From positions 124,001 through 188,000 of the forward strand of contig NZ_CP130721.1 in NCBI RefSeq assembly GCF_035984415.1: 64,000 bases of DNA. The letters are read 5' to 3'. The position numbers and the translations under genes are program-made. Below the pieces are notes generated by a model. The model was not told the DNA's origin. It saw only the letters and a program-made list of their open reading frames with translations, and ran no database searches. This document shows, piece after piece, positions 51,095 through 58,712 of the stretch (its first letter is position 1; each line of letters starts with the position of its first letter). This DNA comes from Streptomyces sp. NBC_01296. Lineage in GTDB: Bacteria > Actinomycetota > Actinomycetes > Streptomycetales > Streptomycetaceae.

Positions 51095-51469
51095 GTGATC
51101 ATCGTCGAGGAACGTCCGGTGCTGACCGCCCCCGCGGTGGGCGTCACGCCCGCAGAGGAACACCCTGCCGACCCGCCGGCGCACACGGACTCCCCGGACC
51201 GCGCGAACTCCCCGGACTCCCCGGACCGCACGGAGCTTCCCGGGACGACCGCCGCCGAGGACACCTCGACGGCCCTCGCCATGGCCTCGATCCGGATCTC
51301 CCGGGGCAACCCCACCGCCGAGGAGACGGCCGCCCTGGCCGCCCTCCTCACGGCCCGCCTGCGCCTGCTCCACGGGGCCCGGCAGCCCGAACCCTCCGCC
51401 CCGCGCACCCGCAAACTCCCCACCCAGCCCTGTCGGCCGTTCCTCGCACCGGGCGCCTGGGCTTCCTGA
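51095..51469 (+). CDS. Acyl-CoA carboxylase epsilon-subunit-like protein (AccE family)
   Basis: A 124-residue protein starting at GTG 51095. The Pro/Asp/Ser-rich first half looks disordered. The second half has MASIRISRGNPTAEETAALAALL and a final LAPGAWAS, the pattern of small epsilon subunits that bind the beta subunit of actinobacterial acyl-CoA carboxylases and stimulate malonyl- or methylmalonyl-CoA formation. That would feed the PKS with extender units. No alpha or beta carboxylase gene is in the window, so it would have to serve a housekeeping complex. It stands alone between a terminator with a heptamer array and a minus-strand regulator gene. Family assignment rests on short motifs. 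Confidence 0.65.
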   Translation: MIIVEERPVLTAPAVGVTPAEEHPADPPAHTDSPDRANSPDSPDRTELPGTTAAEDTSTALAMASIRISRGNPTAEETAALAALLTARLRLLHGARQPEPSAPRTRKLPTQPCRPFLAPGAWAS

Positions 51470-51487
51470 CTTCGTCAAGCCGGCTGT

Positions 51488-52275
51488 CTATCCGAGGTCT
51501 GAGCCCGGTGTGGCAGCGCCGCCTGAGGTCGCCTCGGGTCTCGTGTGGAGGATCTCGCGGGCCTGCTCCGCGGCGCGGGTGATGCTCTCGCTGACGAAGT
51601 CGACGAAGCGGGCGATGTTCTCGAGGCGGGTGGCGGCCCGGGTGTCGGGGCCGAGGATGCCGACGCCCTGCCGTGCGGTCTCGGCGAGTTGGGTGGTGGA
51701 GCGGGCGCTGGCGATCATGGACTGGTACCAGACGTCGTCGTCGACGATGTAGCGCTCGCGGCGGCGTTCGTCGCGTTCCCGGCGGATCAGGCCCTGACTC
51801 TCCGGGAACGCGATCGCTTTGGAGATGGGCTGACCGCGAGGCGCTGGGCGAGCGCGGACGCGGTGAGGCTGCCCGCGTCCGTGGTGTGGAGGGACACCAG
51901 TACCCGGGCCGTCATCTTGGGCAGGCCCGAGGCCATGAGGGGGGTCGTGAACACCTCCTCGTACGCGCGCACGGCCTCGGGGTCGCGTCCGTGGGCCTGC
52001 GGGGGCGCCTGTTGGCCTCGGGGCGCGGTCTGCTTGCGCCGGGCGGCGCGGTGTTCGGTGGCGCGGTGGGCCAGATCGGCGCGGTAGCCGGCGGGGCCGC
52101 CGTTGCGCATCACCTCGCGCGTGATGGTCGAGGTCGGACGGTCCAGACGTCTGCCTATCTCCGCGTCGGCGAGCCCGTCGGCCACCCCCAGCGCGATCTG
52201 CTGACGTTCCTGCTGAGTGAGCCTGCCTTCGCGATCCCCCTCGTGGTTCGTTGATGCCCCCGGTATAGCGTTCAC
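51488..52275 (-). pseudogene. IS30-like-HTH / MarR-type regulator, frameshifted
   Basis: The minus strand first encodes an IS30-like HTH (RLTQQERQQIALGVADGLAD, EIGRRLDRPTSTITREV), a basic linker, and the start of a MarR/GbsR-like winged helix (EEVFTTPLMASGLPKMTARVL, SLTASALAQRLAVSP). Near 51826-51829 the frame shifts and the homology continues in another frame as ISKAIAF, LIRRERDERRRERYIVDDD and a C-terminal dimerisation helix. A single missing base explains it. In Streptomyces this regulator family is typically divergent from a DUF4097 gene, as here. GTG 52275 is the likely start. It is probably inactive unless the shift is a sequencing error. Confidence 0.8.
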
Positions 52276-52286
52276 TCCCAATCCAA

Positions 52287-52413
52287 TGCAACGGTCAGAG
52301 TGCTGTCGTTGCGTTAAAATCAAAGCTGTTGCAACGATACTTAGCCTGTCACCTGCGATGATGCTGATCATACGCAATGAGTGTGTTGCTCAAACAGTGA
52401 AGGCAACGTAGCG
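52287..52413. promoter_or_regulatory. Repeated TTGCAACG-like motifs in a divergent promoter
   Basis: The gap between the two divergent genes holds TGCAACG (52287), CGTTGCG (52307), the palindrome GTTGCAAC (52328) and GCAACG (52403), plus GTTGC at 52385. They form inverted pairs and look like the operator of the neighbouring repressor, which would control itself and the DUF4097 gene. Confidence 0.5.
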
Positions 52414-52452
52414 TTTCTGGTGTCGGAAACAATGAGCAGCCAGGAGAGCATC

Positions 52453-53119
52453 ATGCAGAAGTTCGCCACCCGCCCCGATCGCCGCCGTCCTGGACATCCC
52501 CGCGGGACTCGTCCGGTTCATCGCCGCCGACCGGGCCGACACCACGGTCGAGGTCCGGCCGGTGAACGCCTCGAGCAGCCGTGACGTGAAGGCGGCGGAG
52601 CAGACCACGGTCGAATACGTCGACGGCGTGCTGCGGATCGAGGCCGCTCCGGCGAAGAACCGGATCCTGGGCCACTCCGGTTCCGTCGAGGTGACGGTCC
52701 AGCTGCCCGCCGGTTCCCGTGTCGAGGCGAAGACGGCCGCTGCCGAACTCCGGGGCGTCGGACGGCTGGGCGATGTCACCCTCGAGGCGCCGCAGGGCTC
52801 GATCAAGCTCGACGAGACCGCGGGCGCCAGTCTCACGCTCCCTGCCGGTGACATCTCGGTCGGCCGCCTCGGGGGCCCGGCCCAGATCAGCACGCAGAAG
52901 GGCGACATCCAGGTCGCCGAGGCCGTCCGCGGTGCGGTCGAACTGCGTACGGAGGCGGGAAACCTGTCGATCGGCGCCGCCCGGGGTGTCTCGGCCTCCC
53001 TCGACGCCGATACCGCCTACGGCCGCATCCACAACGCGCTCAAGAACACCGACGGCGCCGCCGGCCTGACCATCCACGCGACCACCGCCTACGGCGACGT
53101 CACTGCCCGCAGCGTCTGA
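52453..53119 (+). pseudogene. DUF4097 beta-strand-repeat protein, frameshifted near the start
   Basis: ATG 52453 with AGGAGA upstream begins MQKFATRP. The conserved continuation (IAAVLDIPAG, FIAADRADTTVEVRP) lies in a frame shifted by one near 52470-52482, and from there the homology is uninterrupted to 53119. The body consists of repeated short strands (VEVTVQLPAGSRVEAKTA, ELRGVGRLGDVTLE, SLDADTAYGRIHNAL, TTAYGDVTARSV), a right-handed beta solenoid-like DUF4097/adhesin-type fold of unknown function. It pairs with the divergent HTH regulator, which is also frameshifted. It appears unrelated to antibiotic synthesis, a chromosomal pair caught between the two blocks. Confidence 0.8.
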
Positions 53120-53166
53120 GCGGCTCCTGCGACCGGGGCCGCGCCCGGGGCCGCGACGGGCCCGGG

Positions 53167-55524
53167 CTACAGCCGGCGCAGGAGGGCGGCCCGGTCGACC
53201 TTGCCCTGCCTGGTCAGGGGCAGCTCGTCGAGCGCGATGATGCGCGCGGGGACCATGTACGACGGCAGGACGGTCCGCAGGGCGCGTACGACCTCGGCCT
53301 TCGAAAGCGGCTCGGCCGTGGGCACGTAGAAGGCGGCCAGCGACCGCCCGCCCCGCCCCGTGGGCGCCACCACCGACGCGGCCCGGACGCCCGGGCACTG
53401 GAGGAGGGCGCTCTGCACCTCGCCTAGTTCGATCCGGTAGCCGCGCACCTTGACCTGGTCGTCGAGGCGGCCCAGGAACTCCAGGTCGCCGCCCGCCAGC
53501 CAGCGGGCGCGGTCACCGGTGCGGTACATGCGCTCGCCGGGGCGTACGGCTCCCGGGTCGGGCAGGAACTTCGCGGCGGTGAGAGGGGTGGCCGCGGCGT
53601 AGCCCAGGGCGACGCACGTGCCGGCGATGTACAGATCGCCCTCCTTGCCCAGGGGGCAGGGCCGCAGCTCGCTGTCGAGCACGTAGTAGCGGGCGTTCTG
53701 CATCGGTTTGCCGTAGGGGATGCTCGGCCACGCGGGGTCGACGTCCCGCACCCGGTAGTCGTTGGACCAGACGGTGCACTCCGTGGCGCCGCCGAACGAC
53801 ACCACCTCGGCGTTCGGGAACGCGGCACGGATCTGGTCCGGGAGCGGCACCGGGATCCAGTCGCCGCTGAGCAGGGCCAGGCGGAGCGTGTCGCGCCCGG
53901 CGGGCTCGCGGGCCTGGACGAAGGGCATGACCATGGCCAGGGAGGCGGGCGCCGAGTCCCAGATGGTGATGGCCTCCCGTTCGAGCAGGTCCACCAGCGT
54001 GTCCGGCTCGGCGAGTTCAGCCGCCGACGCCAGCCGTACGGTCGCGCCGGCGGCGAGCACGCCGAACATGTCGTAGACCGAGAGGTCGAAGCAGAACGAC
54101 GTGACGAACAGGAGCTTGTCGGCGGGCCCGACCCCGTAGGTGCGGTTCACCCAGTCGATGAGGTTCACCGCCGACCGGTGGGAGACGCAGACGCCCTTGG
54201 GCGTACCGGTCGAGCCCGACGTGAAGATGGTGTAGCAGACGTCGTCGGCCGTCGGGCCGGTGGTGAGGGGGTCGGCTGGCCGGAGGCCGACGTGATGGCC
54301 GGTCCACAGCGGTTCACGCGGCGGCGCCGCACGGTCGCGGGACACCGCCGCACGGCCGCGCGACGGCTCGACGCGGATGACGGCGTCGTAGCGCTCGGCC
54401 AGTTCGCCGGTGAACTCCCCGGCCCGGCGGCGGTGGACGTCCGCGCGGGCCACCCCGGGCAGCAGTTCGGGCAACCGTTCGACGAAGCGGGGCGGCACCC
54501 GGAGGCCGGAGTGGGCGCCGAGCCCGGGGTCGACGAGGTCGGCGAGGACGATGACGCCGTCGTCGGCGAGCAGCCCGAGGAGCGAGTCGAGGACGCCCGT
54601 CAGGTGGTCGAGGTCCGGCAGGAACTGCACCGTACTGGCCAGCACGACGACGTCGAACGGACCGCTCACCCGCTCGGCGGCCTCGTGCGCGAAGCACACC
54701 ACGCCTTCGACCTCGCCCCCGGCGCGGGCCCCGGTCTCCTGGCTCCTGGCCACGGACACCGGTGAGGGGTCGACGGCGACGTAGCGGGACGCCTGCGGTG
54801 CCAGGGCCTCGACGATCAGACCGGATCCGCACCCGATCTCCAGGACCGAGGGCCGCTCGGCGGACGTCGCGGCCCGTACGAACCGTGCCACGTGGTCCTG
54901 GTAGCCCCGCAGGTCATCCGCGGTGAAGGGCCTCTGCGAGCGGCGGGTGTTGAAGCCCGCGGCCTCGAGCGGGTCGGGGGAGCCGGACAGGTAGTCGAAG
55001 AGGTCCGCGACGGCCTCGCGCCGGAAGGTGGCCGACCAGGAGAACTCCTCGGGGATGCCGGGGCACAGCACGTGCCGGAGCGAGGGCACCTCCCACCGGA
55101 ACTCCTGTACGGAGGGCAGGGACGCGCGGTCGGTCAGCACGGCCGCCACGTCGAGCTGGTCGAGCAGCCCGACCATCCGGGAGGCCGGCCACGCCGGGTC
55201 GAGCGGCACGTAGGAGGCGCCGGCCTTGAGCACCGCGAGCATGCCGACGAGGGCCGAGGCGTCGCGCTCGCCGTACACGCCGACGGCCGAGCCCCGGCCC
55301 AGTCCCAGCTCGCGCAGCAGCCGCGCCAGCCGGTTGGAGTGGCGGTCCAGTTCGCCGTGGGTGATGACCTGCTTGTCGGAGGTCACGATCGCCGGCCGGT
55401 CCGGGTGGCGACGGGCGGTCTCGGCGATCAGCACGGGGATCGTGGCGTCGTCGCGGAAGGGCCGCGCGGTCTCGTTCCACCTGCTCCAGGGGGCGTCCGT
55501 GACGGACACCGGCCGGGCGCTCAC
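53167..55524 (-). CDS. Stand-alone adenylation protein interrupted by a methyltransferase (A2/A3 insertion)
   Basis: A 785-residue protein that should activate an amino acid, methylate it and load the neighbouring PCP. The N-terminal A part runs to motif A2 (LKAGASYVPLDP, 99-110). A methyltransferase of about 230 residues follows (SAM loop VLEIGCGSG, 227-235; VVLASTVQFLPDLDH). The A domain then resumes with A3 (FTSGSTGTPKG, 434-444), A5 (GGATECTVWS), A7 (YRTGDRARW), A8 (KVRGYRIELGE) and A10 (LTRQGKVDR, Lys kept). TioN of thiocoraline, an A2/A3-interrupted enzyme, S-methylates cysteine. My reading of the pocket code is D-L-Y-D-L-S-F-V-W-K, nearest the cysteine code (DLYNLSLIWK). The start GTG 55524 overlaps the PCP stop, so translation is coupled. 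Confidence 0.9.
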   Translation of the reverse strand: MSARPVSVTDAPWSRWNETARPFRDDATIPVLIAETARRHPDRPAIVTSDKQVITHGELDRHSNRLARLLRELGLGRGSAVGVYGERDASALVGMLAVLKAGASYVPLDPAWPASRMVGLLDQLDVAAVLTDRASLPSVQEFRWEVPSLRHVLCPGIPEEFSWSATFRREAVADLFDYLSGSPDPLEAAGFNTRRSQRPFTADDLRGYQDHVARFVRAATSAERPSVLEIGCGSGLIVEALAPQASRYVAVDPSPVSVARSQETGARAGGEVEGVVCFAHEAAERVSGPFDVVVLASTVQFLPDLDHLTGVLDSLLGLLADDGVIVLADLVDPGLGAHSGLRVPPRFVERLPELLPGVARADVHRRRAGEFTGELAERYDAVIRVEPSRGRAAVSRDRAAPPREPLWTGHHVGLRPADPLTTGPTADDVCYTIFTSGSTGTPKGVCVSHRSAVNLIDWVNRTYGVGPADKLLFVTSFCFDLSVYDMFGVLAAGATVRLASAAELAEPDTLVDLLEREAITIWDSAPASLAMVMPFVQAREPAGRDTLRLALLSGDWIPVPLPDQIRAAFPNAEVVSFGGATECTVWSNDYRVRDVDPAWPSIPYGKPMQNARYYVLDSELRPCPLGKEGDLYIAGTCVALGYAAATPLTAAKFLPDPGAVRPGERMYRTGDRARWLAGGDLEFLGRLDDQVKVRGYRIELGEVQSALLQCPGVRAASVVAPTGRGGRSLAAFYVPTAEPLSKAEVVRALRTVLPSYMVPARIIALDELPLTRQGKVDRAALLRRL

Positions 55525-55847
55525 CGTGCCGGTGCGGCCGGTGCGGCCGGCGCCCGAAGGCCCTCGTGGGCCGCCAGCGCGCCGGTCAGTTCGTTCACCG
55601 TCGGGTGGTTGAAGAAGAGCCGCAGGGCCAGGCGCGCGCCGAGCTCCGCCCCGAGCGCGGCCATGATCTCGGCGACCAGCAGGGAGTTCCCGCCGGCCTC
55701 GAAGAAGTCCTCGTCGTCGCCGAAGTCCTCGTGCTCCAGCGCGTCGGCCCACTGGACCCGCACCCGGGCGCGCAGCAGTTCGAGGTCCGGGCCGTCGTGG
55801 CCGATGTGGTCCGGGCTCGCCACCCCGACCGATCCGAAGTCGTTCAC
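55521..55847 (-). CDS. Discrete peptidyl carrier protein
   Basis: A 108-residue free-standing carrier protein. The phosphopantetheine Ser is in FFEAGGNSLLVAEIM, and helix 3 carries the usual LFFNHPTVNEL. It begins at GTG 55847 with GGGAGA upstream, and its TGA overlaps the GTG of the adenylation gene, so the two are made together. It should hold the activated (and probably methylated) amino acid and pass it to a downstream enzyme: the orphan N-methyltransferase, the KS of PKS4 or an unseen condensation domain. It is transcribed divergently from the thioesterase across a 168-bp gap that contains a 7-bp-arm inverted repeat. Confidence 0.92.
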   Translation of the reverse strand: MNDFGSVGVASPDHIGHDGPDLELLRARVRVQWADALEHEDFGDDEDFFEAGGNSLLVAEIMAALGAELGARLALRLFFNHPTVNELTGALAAHEGLRAPAAPAAPAR

Positions 55848-55893
55848 CGATCTCTCCCGCGTTCTCTCTCGGTGCTCTGGGGTCCGCGCTCAC

Positions 55894-55914
55894 CCGGTCG
55901 AGGGCTCCGACCGG
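55894..55914. promoter_or_regulatory. Inverted repeat in the PCP/thioesterase divergent promoter
   Basis: CCGGTCG and CGACCGG flank a 7-bp centre, giving a 21-bp operator-sized dyad between the divergent PCP and thioesterase genes. No heptamer array in 11-bp register is obvious here. Confidence 0.4.
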
Positions 55915-56015
55915 ATGCCAGTCTCGCCGCGGTGGGCTGCCGTTGTCCGAAGATCTTTCAGAGGTCAGTCAGGGTTGGCGCCCGTGGGCCACGGCGATTG
56001 GTCATCCTCACGTGC

Positions 56016-56777
56016 ATGGGAACTCACACGAAAAGCCGCTGGTTCGTCGGCGTCCCCCACGAAGGCCCCAAGGAGTGCGCGCTGTACGCCTTTCCGCACG
56101 CGGGCGCCGGCGTGACCACGGTGCGGCCGCTGTGCGTCGAGCTCTCCGACGCCTTCGACGCGTTCGCGGTACGACTCCCGGGCCGGGAGTCCCGGCTCGA
56201 GGAGCCGGCGGAGACCGCCATGCCCGAACTCGCCGACAAGCTCGCCGACGAACTGCTCCAGCACGCCGAGGGACGGCCGGTGGTGCTGTACGGGCACTGC
56301 GCCGGCTCGACGATCGCCTACGAGGTGGCACGGCGCCTGGGCCCCGCCCGGGTGCGGGCCCTGGTCGTCTCCTCGAACCCGGCCCCCGGCAGCGTCCGCC
56401 GCGAGCCCACGTTCGCGCTGCCGCGGCCGGACTTCCTCCGGCAGGTCGTGGCGGACGGGTACCTCCCGGCGAAGCTCCTCGGCAACGAGGAACTGCTCGA
56501 CATCGTCGAGCCCGCCCTGCGCGCCGACTACGAACTCATCGAGACCCACGAGCTGGAGCTGTACGAGCGCGGCGGCGCCGAGCCCGTCGCGGTCCCGACG
56601 GTGGCCGTGTACGGCCACGACGACCACACCGTCGAACGCGCCCAGCTCGACGCGTGGTCGACGCTCACCACCGGGCCGTTCCGACTTGTGTCGCTGCCGG
56701 GCGGCAACGACCTGCCGACCAGCCGCCCGGCGGACCTGGCGGCGGCCATCGGCGAGGCCGTGGCGGCCCTCGCCTGA
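56016..56777 (+). CDS. Type II thioesterase-like protein with altered active site
   Basis: A 253-residue alpha/beta-hydrolase of the GrsT/type II thioesterase family, recognised by LYAFPHAGAGVTTVRPL, VRLPGRESRLEEP and the elbow region YGHCAGSTIAYEVA. Such enzymes normally clear misprimed carrier proteins. The nucleophile of GHSxG is Cys95 here, and the catalytic His of the usual GGHFF motif is Asn231 (LPGGNDLP); the acid loop YGHDDHTV remains. A Cys nucleophile without the His suggests altered chemistry, such as acyl transfer or ring closure, or loss of activity. ATG 56016 has no convincing ribosome site. It faces away from the PCP gene and precedes the orphan methyltransferase. Confidence 0.85.
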   Translation: MGTHTKSRWFVGVPHEGPKECALYAFPHAGAGVTTVRPLCVELSDAFDAFAVRLPGRESRLEEPAETAMPELADKLADELLQHAEGRPVVLYGHCAGSTIAYEVARRLGPARVRALVVSSNPAPGSVRREPTFALPRPDFLRQVVADGYLPAKLLGNEELLDIVEPALRADYELIETHELELYERGGAEPVAVPTVAVYGHDDHTVERAQLDAWSTLTTGPFRLVSLPGGNDLPTSRPADLAAAIGEAVAALA

Positions 56778-56902
56778 GCACCGGCGCGGCGCCCGGCCGG
56801 GTCTGGCACACATCTGTCAGACGGCCCGATGACCCGGTGCTCCCCTTCCTAGGGTGGGCTCACGACCGAACCTGCGCACCATGATCGAAAGGGAACAGGA
56901 GC

Positions 56903-58372
56903 ATGGCGCCCCTCACGAACGCGCGACAGCGCCCCACCAGCCGGTTCGAGGAGGCCGAGGCCGCGCTCCGCGCGCAGGAGGGCGTGGCGCAGGCGGCCGT
57001 GGTCTCCCGCGAGGACCGGCTCGGGGAGCGGCGCCTGGTGGCGTACGTCGTACCCGGGGTGCCGGACACGGACGTGACCCGGCACGTGGAGAAGTGGCGC
57101 GCGGTCTACGACGAGATGTACGGCGACACCGCGCCGGACAACGGGATCGGCGAAGACTTCACCGGATGGAACAGTGCCTACACGCGCGAACCCATCCCCC
57201 TGCCGCAGATGCGCCAGTGGCGCGCGTCCGCGGTGGAGCGGGTGCGCGCTCTGGAGGCGCGCCGGGTGCTGGAGATCGGGGTGGGCTCCGGGCTGCTGCT
57301 CGGGCCGCTGGCACCGGAAACCGAGGCCTACTGGGCCACCGACTTCTCCGACGCGGTCATCGAACGGCTCGGCGCCCAGGTCGCCGCGGAGCCGCGGCTG
57401 AAGGACAGGGTGACACTGCGGTGCCAGCCCGCCGACTCCGCCGACGGACTGCCGGCGGAGTACTTCGACACGGTGCTCCTCAACTCGGTCGTGCAGTACT
57501 TCCCCGACGCCGCCTACCTCTCGGCTGTCCTGGACGTCGCGCTCCGGCGGCTCGCCCCGGCCGGCCGGATCCTCGTCGGCGACGTCCGCAACCACGGCAC
57601 CCTGCGGGAGTTCCTGACGGCCGTCCACCACGCCCAGCGCCCCGGTGACGAGCCGTCCGCCGTGCGGGCAGCGGTCGCCCGCGCCGTGCTCCGCGAGACG
57701 GAACTCCACCTCGATCCGGGCTTCTTCACCGAGTGGGCCGACGCGCACGACGAGGTCGCGGCCGTGGACGTCCGGCTCAAGCCCGGACCGGACGGGAACG
57801 AACTCACCCGCCACCGCTACGAAGTCGTCCTGCACAAGCGGTCGAGCACGCCGACGCACCTCGCGGACGTCCCCGCCGTCACCTGGGGCTCGGACGTGCA
57901 CCAGGTGTCCGGCCTGGAGGCCGAGCTGGCCCGTCACGGCGGCCGCCTGCGGCTGACCCGGATACCGAACGCCAGGCTGGTGAGCGAGGCGGCCGAATGC
58001 GGGGCCCCCGCCACGGCGGAAGGCACGCCCCTCGACCCGCACGCGCTGGAGACCTGGGGCCGGGAGCACGGCCGCGCCGTCCTGTGCACCTGGTCGGCCG
58101 AGGCGCCCGGCTGGTTCGAGGCGGTGATCGTGCCCGCGGACGGCAGGCATTGCTACGGCGGGGTGTACCGGCCCCTGGACACCCGGGCCAGGCCGCTCGC
58201 CAACGTGCCCGGGGCCTCCCGCCGGGCCTCGAGGCTGCCGGCGGTGCTGCGGCGGGAACTGGCGGCCGAACTGCCCGGCCACCTGGTGCCGGACGACATC
58301 GTGGTCATCGCCCACCTGCCGCTGACCGCCGAGGGCACGGTAGACCGCGCCGCGCTCCCCGAACCGAACTGA
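56903..58372 (+). CDS. Orphan N-methyltransferase in a truncated adenylation domain (A8/A9 type)
   Basis: A 489-residue protein that appears cut out of an N-methylating NRPS module. Residues 14-55 (RFEEAEAALRAQEGVAQAAVV, LGERRLVAYVVPG) match the A-domain C-terminal subdomain after motif A8. A class I methyltransferase follows (VLEIGVGSG 122-130, TDFSDAVIERL, NSVVQYFPDAAYL, GDVRNHGTLREFL). The end returns to the A subdomain with LPGHLVPDDIVV and LTAEGTVDRAAL. Motifs A1-A7 are absent and the A10 Lys is Thr, so it cannot adenylate. It probably N-methylates the aminoacyl-PCP. ATG 56903 has AGGAG upstream. It lies between the thioesterase and MbtH genes, close to the A2/A3-interrupted enzyme. Confidence 0.9.
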   Translation: MAPLTNARQRPTSRFEEAEAALRAQEGVAQAAVVSREDRLGERRLVAYVVPGVPDTDVTRHVEKWRAVYDEMYGDTAPDNGIGEDFTGWNSAYTREPIPLPQMRQWRASAVERVRALEARRVLEIGVGSGLLLGPLAPETEAYWATDFSDAVIERLGAQVAAEPRLKDRVTLRCQPADSADGLPAEYFDTVLLNSVVQYFPDAAYLSAVLDVALRRLAPAGRILVGDVRNHGTLREFLTAVHHAQRPGDEPSAVRAAVARAVLRETELHLDPGFFTEWADAHDEVAAVDVRLKPGPDGNELTRHRYEVVLHKRSSTPTHLADVPAVTWGSDVHQVSGLEAELARHGGRLRLTRIPNARLVSEAAECGAPATAEGTPLDPHALETWGREHGRAVLCTWSAEAPGWFEAVIVPADGRHCYGGVYRPLDTRARPLANVPGASRRASRLPAVLRRELAAELPGHLVPDDIVVIAHLPLTAEGTVDRAALPEPN

Positions 58373-58389
58373 AGGCAGCGGAGTAAGAC

Positions 58390-58605
58390 ATGGCGGTGAA
58401 CCCGTTCGACGACGAGGACGGCGAGTTCTACGTGGTGGTCAACGACGAGGAGCAGCACGCGCTGTGGCCCACGTTCGCCGTCGTGCCCGACGGCTGGCGC
58501 GTAGTGGCCGGGCCGGCGGGGCGGGCGCGGAGCATCGCGTACGTCGAGGAGAACTGGACCGACCTGCGGCCGCGGAGCCTGCGCGAGGCGACGCCGGCGT
58601 CCTGA
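58390..58605 (+). CDS. MbtH-like protein
   Basis: A 71-residue chaperone of NRPS adenylation domains. The family pattern is complete: NPFDDEDGEFYVVVNDEEQH, LWPTFAVVPDGW and a final YVEENWTDLRP with its conserved Trp residues. MbtH proteins bind the large N-terminal A subdomain and are often needed for solubility and activity. The only complete A domain in the window is on the opposite strand 3 kb away. The gene directly upstream (17-bp gap) is an A-domain remnant. It therefore probably serves the interrupted adenylation protein, perhaps also NRPS modules outside the window. Confidence 0.95.
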   Translation: MAVNPFDDEDGEFYVVVNDEEQHALWPTFAVVPDGWRVVAGPAGRARSIAYVEENWTDLRPRSLREATPAS

Positions 58606-58712
58606 CGCGGGCCTGTGACCACGACTCGACCGGGGCTCGTCCGTGCCGAGAGGTCCATGGGTTTCGGTGGTTCGGACCGGATGTACGTGGGTTGTACAGG
58701 GAGGACGTGCCC

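Noticed and set aside
56903..58372. A complete adenylation domain in the orphan methyltransferase protein
   Set aside because: Motifs A1-A7 including the phosphate loop are absent and the A10 Lys is replaced, so it cannot form an acyl-adenylate.
58626..58654. TCGACCG and TCGTCCG in 11-bp register before the winged-helix regulator
   Set aside because: Only two repeats and the third position fails; too weak to call as a binding site.
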